Positions 1 through 8,098 of a stretch of 64,000 bases of DNA are shown here, in pieces. Position numbers and translations under genes: made by a program. Positions within the stretch are counted from its first letter, which is position 1. Each line of letters begins with the position of its first letter. The DNA is from Streptomyces longispororuber (GTDB lineage: Bacteria; Actinomycetota; Actinomycetes; Streptomycetales; Streptomycetaceae), in NCBI RefSeq assembly GCF_024448165.1, contig NZ_JAMOLN010000008.1:33176-97175 (forward strand), read 5' to 3'. The notes below the pieces were generated by a model that worked only from the letters and a program-made list of their open reading frames with translations, did not search any database and was not told the DNA's origin.

Positions 1-572
1 AGGTCGGCGACGCAGGCCTCGATGAAGTCGGCGTCGGAGAGCGCGGCGTACGGGCCGCGGCTGCGGACGCCGCCGTGCACGTACAGCGTCTGGAGCGGCG
101 ACAGGCTCGTCGGCGACCAGCCCTTGTTGCCGGTGATGCCGACCGCGGAGAACGAGCGGCCGTGGTAGCTGTTGCGCATCGCGAGGATCTGGTTCGAGCG
201 GCGGTGCGCGGTGGCGAGCAGCAGCGCCGTGTCGTTGGCCTCGGTGCCGGAGGTGGTGAAGAAGACGCGGGCGTCGGGGATGCCGGACAACTGGGCGACG
301 CGCTCCGCGAGTTCGACCATGGGGCGGTTCAGGTAGAGCGTGGAGGAGTGGATGATCCGGCCCGCCTGCTCGCTCACCGCCTTCGTCACTTCCGGCAGGG
401 CGTGCGCGGTCATCGTGGTGAGGATGCCGCCGAAGAAGTCGAGGTACTTGTTCCCGTCGGCGTCCCAGACGTGGCGGCCCTCGCCGTGGGTGAGCTCGAT
501 CGGGTCGGCGTAGTACAGCGCCAGCCAGTCGGGCAGGACGGCGCGGGTGCGGGAGTGCAGAGAGGGGTTCAC
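1..572 (-). CDS. Class III PLP-dependent aminotransferase, N-terminal part (runs off left edge)
   Basis: About 190 N-terminal codons are present, read from a GTG at 572. The translation carries class III (omega-amino acid/ornithine type) hallmarks: an early LDFFGG segment, the cofactor-phosphate loop FFTTSGTEAND and a downstream SYHGR motif. The catalytic PLP lysine would lie outside the window. The gene starts 42 bases after the stop of a nitrilase-superfamily amidohydrolase transcribed in the same direction, so the two are probably one operon. Pairing with a beta-ureidopropionase-like enzyme suggests a beta-alanine or related omega-amino acid substrate; that is inference from context, and the exact substrate cannot be read from this fragment. 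Confidence 0.85.
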   Translation of the reverse strand, partial: MNPSLHSRTRAVLPDWLALYYADPIELTHGEGRHVWDADGNKYLDFFGGILTTMTAHALPEVTKAVSEQAGRIIHSSTLYLNRPMVELAERVAQLSGIPDARVFFTTSGTEANDTALLLATAHRRSNQILAMRNSYHGRSFSAVGITGNKGWSPTSLSPLQTLYVHGGVRSRGPYAALSDADFIEACVAD

Positions 573-614
573 GGGTGCGGCATCCCTTCGTCGGTCACGG
601 CTTGGGTGAGGCGT

Positions 615-1457
615 TCACGGCTGGACGAGGCCGTCGTAGGCGTCGGGGCGGCGGTCGCGGTAGAACGCCCACTGCTGCCTGACCTCGTCGATGAGCCCGA
701 AGTCCAGGTCGCGGACGAGGAGTTCCTCCGTCTTGTCGCTCGCGGCGTCGCCGACGAGCTGTCCGCGCGGGTCGACGAAGTACGACGTGCCGTAGAAGTC
801 GTTGTCGCCGTAACTCTCGACGCCGACGCGGTTGATGGCGGCGACGAAGTACTCGTTGGCGACGGCGGCGGCCGGCTGTTCGAGGCGCCACAGGTACGCG
901 GACAGGCCGCGGCTGGTGGCCGACGGGTTGTACACGAGCTGGGCGCCGTTCAGGCCCAACTGCCGCCAGCCCTCGGGGAAGTGGCGGTCGTAGCAGATGT
1001 AGACGCCGACGCGGCCGACGGCGGTGTCGAAGACCGGCCAGCCCAGGTTCCCCGGCTTGAAGTAGTACTTCTCCCAGAAGCCCTTCACCTGCGGGATGTG
1101 GTGCTTGCGGTACTTGCCGAGGTAGGAGCCGTCGGCGTCGATCACGGCGGCGGTGTTGAAGTAGAAGCCGGACTGCTCGACCTCGAAGACGGGGACGACG
1201 ATCACCATGCCGGTCTCGCGGGCGAGTTCCCGCATCCGCGTCACGGTCGGACCGTCCGGGACGGGCTCGGCCCAGCGGTAGTGCTCGGCCTCCTGGACCT
1301 GGCAGAAGTAGGGGGCGTTGAAGACTTCCTGGAAGCCGATCACCTGCGCGCCCTGCCGGGCCGCCTCGCGGGCGTGTTCCTCGTGTTTGGCGATCATGGA
1401 TTCGGTGTCGCCCGTCCAGGTGGCCTGGACGAGTGCGGCGCGTACGACGTGGGCCAC
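615..1457 (-). CDS. Nitrilase-superfamily carbon-nitrogen hydrolase (beta-ureidopropionase-like)
   Basis: A 280-residue cytosolic amidohydrolase with the full nitrilase catalytic triad: Glu44 (in GFQEVF), Lys118 (in KYRKHH) and Cys155 (in VYICYDRHFPE). Length and the YDRHFPE motif place it near N-carbamoyl-beta-alanine amidohydrolases, which release beta-alanine, CO2 and ammonia in reductive pyrimidine breakdown. The start is GTG at 1457, preceded by AAAGGAG at a good distance. The following gene is a class III aminotransferase, so the operon would hydrolyse an N-carbamoyl or amide compound and then transaminate the released amine. Family membership is firm; the substrate is inferred. Confidence 0.9.
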   Translation of the reverse strand: MAHVVRAALVQATWTGDTESMIAKHEEHAREAARQGAQVIGFQEVFNAPYFCQVQEAEHYRWAEPVPDGPTVTRMRELARETGMVIVVPVFEVEQSGFYFNTAAVIDADGSYLGKYRKHHIPQVKGFWEKYYFKPGNLGWPVFDTAVGRVGVYICYDRHFPEGWRQLGLNGAQLVYNPSATSRGLSAYLWRLEQPAAAVANEYFVAAINRVGVESYGDNDFYGTSYFVDPRGQLVGDAASDKTEELLVRDLDFGLIDEVRQQWAFYRDRRPDAYDGLVQP

Positions 1458-1477
1458 GATCCGCTCCTTTGCCTGAG

Positions 1478-1540
1478 CCTCTACGCCCGTAGACCGGGCC
1501 GTAGAGGGACGAACGTAAGCCCACCCGGAAGGCTTGCCAA
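1478..1540 (-). promoter_or_regulatory. Promoter with overlapping palindromic operator for the nitrilase-aminotransferase operon
   Basis: On the minus strand a -35 box TTGGCA (1540-1535) and -10 box TACGTT (1517-1512) are separated by 17 bases, giving a start point near 1505. A perfect inverted repeat CCTCTACG / CGTAGAGG (1478-1485 and 1500-1507, 14-base spacer) covers the predicted start point and contains another TCTACGG half-site inside. That placement fits a repressor site. No regulator gene is adjacent, so its protein is unknown. Confidence 0.6.
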
Positions 1541-1603
1541 GACCATCGTCGTCAACCCGCTGGATCGATCACGTTTCGACACTCGTGCGGGTGAGCCGGG
1601 GGC

Positions 1604-2926
1604 TCAGACCGTCAGTCCCGCGACGCGCAGTGCGTGCAGCACGTCCCGGTACCGCTCACCGGACACGGCGCGGGCCGCTTCGGCGACGAGCGGGACGAGC
1701 CGGCCGGGATCGCCCTCGGCGCTGCGGGCCGCTTCCTCGGGGGTGCGGCTGCGCACGTACGCGTCGAGGAGGGTCTGCGCCTCGCGCCGCCGGCCGTCGG
1801 CGTGCAGCAGACCGACCGCGTCCCCGATCTCCGCGGGCGGACGGGCGACGCCCTGGCGGAGCAACTGCCGGGCGTCGGCGTCGCGTCCGGCGGCGGCGAG
1901 CGCGTCGGCGACGGCGACCACCCGGCCCGGCGGCAGGGACGCCGCCTCCCACAGCAGGGTGGCCCAGTCGGCGCCGAGCCCGGCGCGGTGGAGTTCGGCG
2001 GCGAGCGGCGGCAGGTGGGCGGCAGGGCCGTGGGCGGCGTCGACGAGCACGATGTGGGCGTCACCGCTCCTGCCCTCCGTGCGGTGCCGGACGAGGGTGT
2101 GCACCGTCGCGGCGATGTGGGCGCGGGCCGTGGAGTCCACCTGCGGCGGCGCCGGGGCCACCGGGACGTCCTGCTCGGCTCCGGCGAAGCGGGCCCCGCG
2201 CGGGGTGGCGACGTCCGGTTCCGCTACGGGAGTTGACGGCTGGTCGGGCGGTACGGGGGTGTCGTCCTCCGGCAGTCCGGCGAAGCGGGCGCCGCCGCGC
2301 TTGCGCTTCTTCGCGGGTGCGGCCGGGGCCGGGGACGCGTCGGCGCGCCCGCCCCGGGTCCGAGGCGCCGGCGGGGCCGCTTCCGGGCCGCCCAAGTCGG
2401 CCAGTCTCGACCGGAGTTCGGCCACGCGGGCCGTCGCCCGGTCGTAGTCGTCCCTCGCCCAGGCCAGGTCCCGCTGGACCGGCTCCGCGTCCTCCCGGGT
2501 CGTCGCCGCGTCGAGCCGGCCGGCCAGTTCGCGCAGACGGTCGGTGGCGCCGCGCTGTTCGCGGGCCATCACGTCGATCCGGTCGACGAGCGCCTCGCGG
2601 CCGCCGGGCACCGCGTCGTGCACCCGCACCGACGCCCGGTACAGGGCCCTGGCGCGACCGGTCTCCCACGTCGCCCGCTCCGGCCCGTGGGCCGCGGCGA
2701 GGTCCTGGAGCAGCGCCTCGACGACGTCCCAGGGCGGCACCTCGCGCCCGTCGAGACAGGCCGTCATGCCTTCGGGATCACGCTGCCAGAAGACTCCGCA
2801 CCAGCCCGCTCCCTGGTCGATCCGGGCGGTGAGTCCGCGCAGATACATCGCGAACTCCCTTACCCGTTCCGGGAGTTGTTCCCCGTCCGTGACGCACCCC
2901 CACCGATCGCCGCACCCCTGGAGCAC
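1604..2926 (-). CDS. Conserved hypothetical protein with helical middle region
   Basis: A 440-residue protein I cannot assign to a function. The N-terminal ~75 residues contain a Trp-rich block (GAGWCGVFWQRDPEGM) and the motif REVPPWDVVEALLQDLA. Residues ~95-190 are rich in Arg, Glu, Ala and Leu and look helical or coiled coil (REQRGATDRLRELAGRLDAA). A Pro/Ala-rich linker containing two similar GARFAG segments follows, and then an alanine-rich C-terminus that looks like stacked short helices (SLPPGRVVAVADALAAAG). There is no signal peptide or membrane segment. The start is uncertain: ATG 2926 is taken, ATG 2848 is the alternative. Codon bias and strand support a real gene. Confidence 0.72.
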   Translation of the reverse strand: MLQGCGDRWGCVTDGEQLPERVREFAMYLRGLTARIDQGAGWCGVFWQRDPEGMTACLDGREVPPWDVVEALLQDLAAAHGPERATWETGRARALYRASVRVHDAVPGGREALVDRIDVMAREQRGATDRLRELAGRLDAATTREDAEPVQRDLAWARDDYDRATARVAELRSRLADLGGPEAAPPAPRTRGGRADASPAPAAPAKKRKRGGARFAGLPEDDTPVPPDQPSTPVAEPDVATPRGARFAGAEQDVPVAPAPPQVDSTARAHIAATVHTLVRHRTEGRSGDAHIVLVDAAHGPAAHLPPLAAELHRAGLGADWATLLWEAASLPPGRVVAVADALAAAGRDADARQLLRQGVARPPAEIGDAVGLLHADGRRREAQTLLDAYVRSRTPEEAARSAEGDPGRLVPLVAEAARAVSGERYRDVLHALRVAGLTV

Positions 2927-3004
2927 TACGCTCCGGAAGGAAACACCCTCCGTGTTACGGGGCTGCTACGCGCGCTTTTCCGGGGTGCGCACGCGGCCGC
3001 GCGG

Positions 3005-3256
3005 TCAGGCGGGCACCAGGGCGCAGCGGATCACCAGCTCGTCCATCGAGATGCCCAGCTCGCGGGCGAGGGCGGCGACGGTGAAAAACGCCGGCGTCGG
3101 CGCCCGGCCCGTCTCGATCTTGCGCAGCGTCTCCACCGAGACGCCCGCGGCCGCGGCGACCTCGGTCATGCTGCGCTCCTGCCGCGCCGAGCGCAGCAGC
3201 TGTCCGAGCCGCTCGCCGCGCTCGCGCTCTTCCGGGGTCAAGGGGGTTCGCACCAT
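3005..3256 (-). CDS. XRE-family helix-turn-helix transcriptional regulator
   Basis: An 83-residue single-domain Cro/CI-type DNA-binding protein. The HTH spans roughly residues 25-60 (EVAAAAGVSVETLRKIETG), with a short helical C-terminus (ARELGISMDELVIRC) and no ligand or sensor domain. It is divergent from the methionine aminopeptidase gene; 62 bases separate the two starts, and that gap holds a perfect inverted repeat likely bound by this protein. Upstream of the ATG there is TAGACT six bases away and no Shine-Dalgarno sequence, suggesting a leaderless message. Autoregulation and control of map are inferred from the layout. Confidence 0.88.
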   Translation of the reverse strand: MVRTPLTPEERERGERLGQLLRSARQERSMTEVAAAAGVSVETLRKIETGRAPTPAFFTVAALARELGISMDELVIRCALVPA

Positions 3257-3283
3257 GCCGACAGTCTACCCGAGCACCGATTC

Positions 3284-3311
3284 CTATACCGGATTCAAAT
3301 ACCGGTATAGT
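3284..3311. promoter_or_regulatory. Perfect 9-bp inverted repeat operator between the XRE gene and map
   Basis: CTATACCGG (3284-3292) and CCGGTATAG (3302-3310) form a perfect inverted repeat with a nine-base spacer, so half-site centres are 18 bp apart. The right arm lies inside the palindrome ATACCGGTAT and overlaps TATAGT (3306-3311), which is eight bases from the map ATG and can serve as its -10 box. Binding here would block map transcription directly and could also affect the divergent XRE promoter. This is an unusually A/T-rich island for this DNA. Confidence 0.7.
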
Positions 3312-3318
3312 TATTGGC

Positions 3319-4086
3319 ATGGTGGAACTGAAGACGGACACATCGATCGACGCGATGCGGGAGGCGGGCCGTGTCGTGGCGCAGGCCCTGACCACCGCGC
3401 GCAAGCACGCCGCCGTGGGCGTGAGCCTGCTGGAGCTCGACGAGGTGGCGCACCAGGTGCTGCGCGACGCGGGCGCGACCTCACCCTTCCTCGGCTACCG
3501 GCCCTCCTTCGCGACGACCCCTTTCCCCGCGGTGCTCTGCACATCCGTGAACGACGCGATCGTGCACGGCATCCCCACGAAGTACCGGCTGCGCGACGGG
3601 GACCTCGTCTCCATCGACTTCGGGGCCCGGCTGGACGGCTGGGTGGGCGACTCCGCGGTCAGCTTCACGGTCGGCACCCCGCGCCCCGCGGACCTCACGC
3701 TCGTCGAGACCGCCGAGCGGGCCCTGGCGGCGGGCATCGCGGCGGCCGTGGTCGGGAACCGGATCGGCGACATCGCGCACGCGGTCGGCACGGTCTGCCG
3801 CGCGGGCGGGTACGGCGTCCCGCAGGACTTCGGCGGGCACGGCGTGGGGCGGCAGATGCACGAGGACCCGTCGGTGCCGAACGAGGGACGCCCGGGCCGC
3901 GGCATGCCGCTGCGCCACGGCATGGTCCTGGCCATCGAGCCGATGCTGATCGGCGGCGGCACGGACGGCTACCACGAGGCGCCGGACGGCTGGACGCTGT
4001 GCACGAACGACGGCTCCCGCGCGGCGCACGCCGAGCACACGGTGGCGATCACGGACGCGGGGCCGCGCATCCTGACCGCGCTCTAG
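3319..4086 (+). CDS. map: Type I methionine aminopeptidase
   Basis: A 255-residue cytosolic metallopeptidase that removes the initiator methionine from new proteins. The pita-bread-fold ligands are all visible: His in NDAIVHGIP, Asp in VSIDFGARLDGWVGDSA, His in FGGHGVGRQMHEDP, Glu in LAIEPMLIGGG and the final Glu in AEHTVAI. It lacks an N-terminal zinc-finger extension. No Shine-Dalgarno sequence precedes the ATG; a TATAGT box eight bases upstream suggests leaderless translation. Streptomyces usually encode more than one Map, and a copy governed by its own XRE repressor, as here, is likely an accessory one rather than the ribosomal-operon enzyme. Confidence 0.95.
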   Translation: MVELKTDTSIDAMREAGRVVAQALTTARKHAAVGVSLLELDEVAHQVLRDAGATSPFLGYRPSFATTPFPAVLCTSVNDAIVHGIPTKYRLRDGDLVSIDFGARLDGWVGDSAVSFTVGTPRPADLTLVETAERALAAGIAAAVVGNRIGDIAHAVGTVCRAGGYGVPQDFGGHGVGRQMHEDPSVPNEGRPGRGMPLRHGMVLAIEPMLIGGGTDGYHEAPDGWTLCTNDGSRAAHAEHTVAITDAGPRILTAL

Positions 4087-4107
4087 GCGCCGGTGCCGCG
4101 GGGGACG

Positions 4108-5064
4108 TCAGCGGTCCTGGCGGTCCAGGACCTCCATGACGTAGAGGACCGCCCGGCCGGCCGGCACGGCGACGCCGCCCCTGGTCGTGGTGAAGCCGGG
4201 CCGGTAGCGGGCCGGCACGGCGATCTGCACCCGGCTGCCGACCCGCACCCCGCGCAGCGCCTCGAACACCCCGGGCGGCACCGCGTCCGGGGTGACGACG
4301 AACCCGTTCGGCCCGGTCACCGCGTACGTGGAGCGGTACGGCGCCCGCTGCCCCCACGCCCAGGACGCGTACTGCACGACGGCGACGTCGCCCCGCTGCA
4401 GGACCGGTCCGCGGCCCTCGGCCAGCGTGCGGACATCGAGCCTGCGCGGCGCGCCCCGGCCCCAGCTGGTCACCTGGGGCGCCCGGTCGGCCCGGACGGC
4501 GACGACCGGCGTCCCGTCCCGCGCACCGCCCGGCCCGCCCGGCGCCTCGGCCTCGACGGGCGGGATGCGCTGGTCGACGCCGTACCCGCCGATCACGTCG
4601 AAGACGAGTACCAGGTGGTCGCCCGCGGCGACCCGGGCGGGCGCCACGTCGCGCGGCGCGAGGCCGCTCGCGGCCGGGCCGACCAGCAGCACCCGGCTGC
4701 CCGCCCGGCGGCCGACGAGCGCCCGGTCCCAGGCGCGCGGCCCGTGCGCGCCGTCGAAGGCGACCGTCGTCGGCTGGGTGAGGCCCCAGGTCGACACGAG
4801 CTTCCTGTTGCCCTCCCAGGTCCTCATCTCCACGTCGGTGACGACGACCTGCCCCTTCCGCACCTCGGGTCCCGGCCCCTCGTGCAGCACCGTCGTCCGG
4901 GACCCTTCGGGGGCGGGCCGGTCCGGCACGGCGATCACCGGCCGGGTGCCGACGGCACCGCTGACGTCGGGAACGTTCTCGGCTGCGGGGGCCGCGCAGG
5001 CCGCCGCGCCCGCGGCCAGCAGGGCGAAGGCGGCTGCGCCGGTGCGCACGGACGACGTCGGCAC
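4108..5064 (-). CDS. FKBP-type peptidyl-prolyl isomerase-like lipoprotein with two degenerate domains
   Basis: A 318-residue exported protein. The GTG at 5064 follows a strong GGAGGACCTCC; the hydrophobic N-terminus ends in AAGAAAC, a weak lipobox, so it is probably a lipoprotein. Two FKBP-like repeats follow. The first runs about residues 75-170 (KGQVVVTDVEMRTWEGN ... WDRALVGRRAGSRVLLVGP) and the second about 215-315 (RGDVAVVQYASWAWGQ ... GVRVGSRVQIAVPARY). Many active-site aromatics of true FKBPs are replaced, so isomerase activity is doubtful and a chaperone or structural role is possible. It converges on map with 21 bases between stop codons. Confidence 0.8.
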   Translation of the reverse strand: MPTSSVRTGAAAFALLAAGAAACAAPAAENVPDVSGAVGTRPVIAVPDRPAPEGSRTTVLHEGPGPEVRKGQVVVTDVEMRTWEGNRKLVSTWGLTQPTTVAFDGAHGPRAWDRALVGRRAGSRVLLVGPAASGLAPRDVAPARVAAGDHLVLVFDVIGGYGVDQRIPPVEAEAPGGPGGARDGTPVVAVRADRAPQVTSWGRGAPRRLDVRTLAEGRGPVLQRGDVAVVQYASWAWGQRAPYRSTYAVTGPNGFVVTPDAVPPGVFEALRGVRVGSRVQIAVPARYRPGFTTTRGGVAVPAGRAVLYVMEVLDRQDR

Positions 5065-5151
5065 GGAGGTCCTCCAGGGGTGTGGGGGCGTTGGTGTCCG
5101 AGCGTGACCGCAGCGGCCGCCGGGGTGCCGCATCCGTGCCCCGACACACCG

Positions 5152-5182
5152 GTCGCCGTACGCCTGGCGGGTGTACGGCGAC
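5152..5182 (-). terminator. Hairpin terminator downstream of the two-component operon
   Basis: GTCGCCGTAC and GTACGGCGAC form a perfect 10-bp stem with an 11-base loop (5162-5172), about 70 bases after the response-regulator stop on the minus strand. There is no T-tract, which is usual in this group. Confidence 0.55.
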
Positions 5183-5252
5183 GGGTACCGCCCCGCGACG
5201 CCCGGACCTGGAGCAGCCCGGGCGGGCGCGCGGGCCCGCCCCGGCGGAGCGC

Positions 5253-5933
5253 TCAGCGGGACGGTGCCACGAGCCCCAACTCGTAGGCCGTGATGACCAG
5301 TTGGACACGATCACGGGCGCCGAGCTTGGTGAAGAGGCGCGCCACGTGCGATTTGGTCGTGGCGACGCTGATGAAGAGCTCCTCGGCGATCTCCTGGTTG
5401 GAGCGGCCGAGCCCGACCAGGGTCAGCACCTCCCGCTCCCGCTCCGTGATGCCCTCGACGGGGCGCGGCGAGCGCGCGGCCTCCGGTCCCGGGCGTCCCA
5501 CGAAGTCGGCGATCAGCCGGCGGGTGACGGCGGGTGCGATGAGGGCGTCCCCGGCGGCGACCACCCGGACCGCCGCGAGGATCTCCTCCAGTTGCATGTC
5601 CTTCACGGCGAAGCCGCTGGCGCCCGCGCGCAGCGCCCCGTACACGTAGTCGTCCTCGTCGAAGGTGGTCAGCACGAGCACCCGGCTGCCGCTCTCGCCC
5701 GCCATGATCCGCCGGGTCGCCTCGATGCCGTCCGTGCCGGGCATCCGGATGTCCATCACCACGACGTCGGGCCGCAGGCTCGCGGCCAGTTCGACCGCCT
5801 CCGCCCCGTCACCCGCCTCGCCGACGACGTCCAGGTCGTCGGTGTCCGCGATGAGGACGCGCAGCCCGGAGCGGACCAGCGGCTGGTCGTCGACGAGCAG
5901 CACCCGTACCGTCCTCGCCGTCCGGGACGTCAT
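5253..5933 (-). CDS. NarL/LuxR-family two-component response regulator
   Basis: A 226-residue regulator with an N-terminal receiver domain (residues ~9-125: acidic pair Asp15/Asp16, phosphoacceptor Asp61 in MDIRMPG, Thr89-90, Lys111) and a C-terminal LuxR-type HTH (~160-222; TEREREVLTLVGLGRSN, EIAEELFISVATTKSHV). The ATG overlaps the kinase stop codon by four bases (ATGA), so the two are translationally coupled. The divergent ABC-2 exporter is the most likely target; such kinase/regulator/exporter sets commonly respond to cell-envelope or antibiotic stress, though the signal is unknown here. Confidence 0.93.
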   Translation of the reverse strand: MTSRTARTVRVLLVDDQPLVRSGLRVLIADTDDLDVVGEAGDGAEAVELAASLRPDVVVMDIRMPGTDGIEATRRIMAGESGSRVLVLTTFDEDDYVYGALRAGASGFAVKDMQLEEILAAVRVVAAGDALIAPAVTRRLIADFVGRPGPEAARSPRPVEGITEREREVLTLVGLGRSNQEIAEELFISVATTKSHVARLFTKLGARDRVQLVITAYELGLVAPSR

Positions 5934-7084
5934 CGCGCCGCCTCCGGCAGCGGGATCCGCGCCGCCACCCGGAATCCGCCCTCCGGCCGCGGCCCCGCGC
6001 TGAACTCGCCGTGCAACAGGCTCACCCGCTCCCCCATCCCCGTGATCCCGAACCCCGTACCCGGTGATCCTGCCGTGGTGCCCCGCCCCGCGTCCACGAT
6101 CTCCAGCACCAGGTCCGTGTCGCCGAACGAGACCAGGACCCGGCACGTGTCGGTGCCGGCGTGCCGGACGACGTTGGTCAGGGACTCCTGCACGATCCGG
6201 TACGCCGCGAGGTCGACGTCGGCGGGCAGCGGCCGTTGCGCGCCACTGCGGACGACCTCGACGTGCACGCCCGCGTCCCGTGCGGTGACTTCGGTGAGGC
6301 CGGCGAGGTCGGCGAGGCCGGTCGCGGGGGTCAGGGGTGCGGCGCCGCCGGGTTCGGCGCGGCGCAGGGCGACCAGGGTGCGGCGCAGGCCCTGGAGCGT
6401 CTCCCGGCTGGTCGTCTCGATGGCCGCCAGCGCCTCGCGCGCCTCCTTCGGCCGGGTCTCGATGACCCGGCTCGCGACCCCCGACTGGATCGCGATGACG
6501 CCGATGCTGTGGGACACCATGTCGTGCAACTCCCGTGCGATCCGCAGCCGTTCGGCGGTCACGGCCTCGGCGACGGCCTGGTCGTGCAGGGCCTCGGCGT
6601 GCTGCCGCCGCTCGCGCCCGAGCAGGCCGATCATGCACGCGACGAGCAGAACGAGCAGGGCGACGACACCGAATCCGATCTGGTTCTCGGACCGCGCGAA
6701 GAATGCGATGCCGGCGGCCTGCGCGACGAAGGACAGCGCGATCCCGGCGGACGCCTTGGCGCGCGAACCGCGGGCGATCAGATACCCGAGCACCACGTCG
6801 GCCGAGACGAACGCCACCAGGTTCGTCTGCCGCGAGTCGTCGAAGAGGCCGTGCGTGGGCTGCGCGGCGACCGCGAGCAGGGTGCCGACCAGCGCCACGA
6901 CGAGCCCGAACAGCGGCGCTCGCCGCACCACCCCCACCAGCAGCACGGCCGACAGGGTCACTCCCAGCGCGCGCACCGACGGCAGCACCATCGACGAGCC
7001 GAACAGCGAGAGGGACACCGCGAGCGGGTACAGGACGAGCCCGCACCAGGCGGCGGCGCCCCGGGAGTGGGAGGTTGCGTTCAC
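5930..7084 (-). CDS. Sensor histidine kinase (HisKA_3 type)
   Basis: A 384-residue membrane kinase. Hydrophobic segments fill residues ~12-155, with no large extracellular domain, so sensing is probably intramembrane. The dimerisation/phosphotransfer motif RIARELHDMVSHSIG gives the phosphorylated His187. A HATPase_c domain follows (AYRIVQESLTNVVRHAG as N box, EIVDAGRG, GFGITGMGERV as G boxes). The start is GTG 7084, seven bases after TACGCT on the minus strand, with no ribosome binding site, so the message may be leaderless. It is coupled to the response regulator through an ATGA overlap. Confidence 0.93.
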   Translation of the reverse strand: MNATSHSRGAAAWCGLVLYPLAVSLSLFGSSMVLPSVRALGVTLSAVLLVGVVRRAPLFGLVVALVGTLLAVAAQPTHGLFDDSRQTNLVAFVSADVVLGYLIARGSRAKASAGIALSFVAQAAGIAFFARSENQIGFGVVALLVLLVACMIGLLGRERRQHAEALHDQAVAEAVTAERLRIARELHDMVSHSIGVIAIQSGVASRVIETRPKEAREALAAIETTSRETLQGLRRTLVALRRAEPGGAAPLTPATGLADLAGLTEVTARDAGVHVEVVRSGAQRPLPADVDLAAYRIVQESLTNVVRHAGTDTCRVLVSFGDTDLVLEIVDAGRGTTAGSPGTGFGITGMGERVSLLHGEFSAGPRPEGGFRVAARIPLPEAAR

Positions 7085-7177
7085 ACGGGTGAGCGTACGA
7101 GGGCGGGTGCGCGCCCGGCATCCGTCCACGGGATGCAGCCCATGGGCCGATGCGAGCCCGCACCGTACGGCGGCACG

Positions 7178-8098
7178 GTGGCGTACGTGATCGAAGTCAG
7201 CGAACTCACCAAGCGATACGGCCGCAGGACGGCCGTCGACGGCCTGTCCTTCACGGTGCGGCCCGGGGTCGTCACCGGGTTCCTCGGACCGAACGGGGCG
7301 GGCAAGACCACGACGCTGCGGGTGCTGCTCGGCCTGGACGCGCCGACCGCCGGCACGGCGACGGTGGGCGGGGTGCCGTTCGCCTCGCATCCGCGCGGCC
7401 TGCGGCACGCCGGCGCCCTGCTCGACGCGCAGCAGGTGCACGGCGGCCGGACCGCGCACGCCCATCTCGCGGCGCTCGCCCGCAGCAACGGACTGCCCGC
7501 GCGGCGGGTGTCCGACGTGCTCGCGGAGGTCGGTCTCGAGGCGGCCGCGCAGCGCCGGATCGGCGGTTTCTCACTGGGCATGAAGCAGCGTCTGGGCGTG
7601 GCGGCGGCGCTGCTCGGCGACCCGCCGGCCCTGCTGTTCGACGAGCCGTTCAACGGGATGGACCCGGCGGGCGTGCTGTGGCTGCGCGGCCTGTTCCGGC
7701 GGCTCGCCGACGAGGGCCGCACCGTGTTCCTGTCGAGCCATCTGATGTCCGAGATGCAGTCCACGGCGAGCGAGTTGATCGTCGTCGGGCAGGGCCGGCT
7801 GGTCGCGGCCGAGCCGCTGAGCGCGTTCGCGGCGCGGGCCGGGCGGCGATGCGTCGTCGTGGGCTCCCCGGACGCGACGGAGCTGGCACCGCGGCTCACG
7901 GCGGCCGGCGCGGAGGTGGTGCCGGAGTCGGCCGAGCGCCTGGTGGTGACGGGACTGCCCGCGGACCGGATCGGCGCGCTCGCCCTCGCGCACCACATCG
8001 TGCTGCACGAACTGACCACCCGTACCGCCTCGTTGGAGGAAGCCTTCATGGCACTGACCGCCGACCACGTCGAGTACCCGGCGGGGGCCGCCCGATGA
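7178..8098 (+). CDS. ABC-2 type exporter, ATP-binding subunit
   Basis: A ~306-residue ATPase of the drug/antimicrobial exporter type. Seen in order: Walker A GPNGAGKTT, signature SLGMKQRLGVA, Walker B ALLFDEPFNGMDP, switch His in FLSSHLM, then a ~80-residue C-terminal extension usual for the DrrA/BcrA group. The start is not clear: GTG 7178 is chosen because VAYVIEVSELTKRYG begins the domain, but the in-frame ATG 7133 is possible; neither has a good ribosome binding site. It is translationally coupled to the permease gene by an ATGA overlap and divergent from the histidine kinase. Confidence 0.9.
   Translation: MAYVIEVSELTKRYGRRTAVDGLSFTVRPGVVTGFLGPNGAGKTTTLRVLLGLDAPTAGTATVGGVPFASHPRGLRHAGALLDAQQVHGGRTAHAHLAALARSNGLPARRVSDVLAEVGLEAAAQRRIGGFSLGMKQRLGVAAALLGDPPALLFDEPFNGMDPAGVLWLRGLFRRLADEGRTVFLSSHLMSEMQSTASELIVVGQGRLVAAEPLSAFAARAGRRCVVVGSPDATELAPRLTAAGAEVVPESAERLVVTGLPADRIGALALAHHIVLHELTTRTASLEEAFMALTADHVEYPAGAAR

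Noticed and set aside
75..2447. Long plus-strand open frame opposite the nitrilase and coiled-coil genes
   Set aside because: It spans two real minus-strand genes and their gap, has Arg/Val/Gly-rich low-complexity translation and no recognisable domain; it is a GC-bias shadow.
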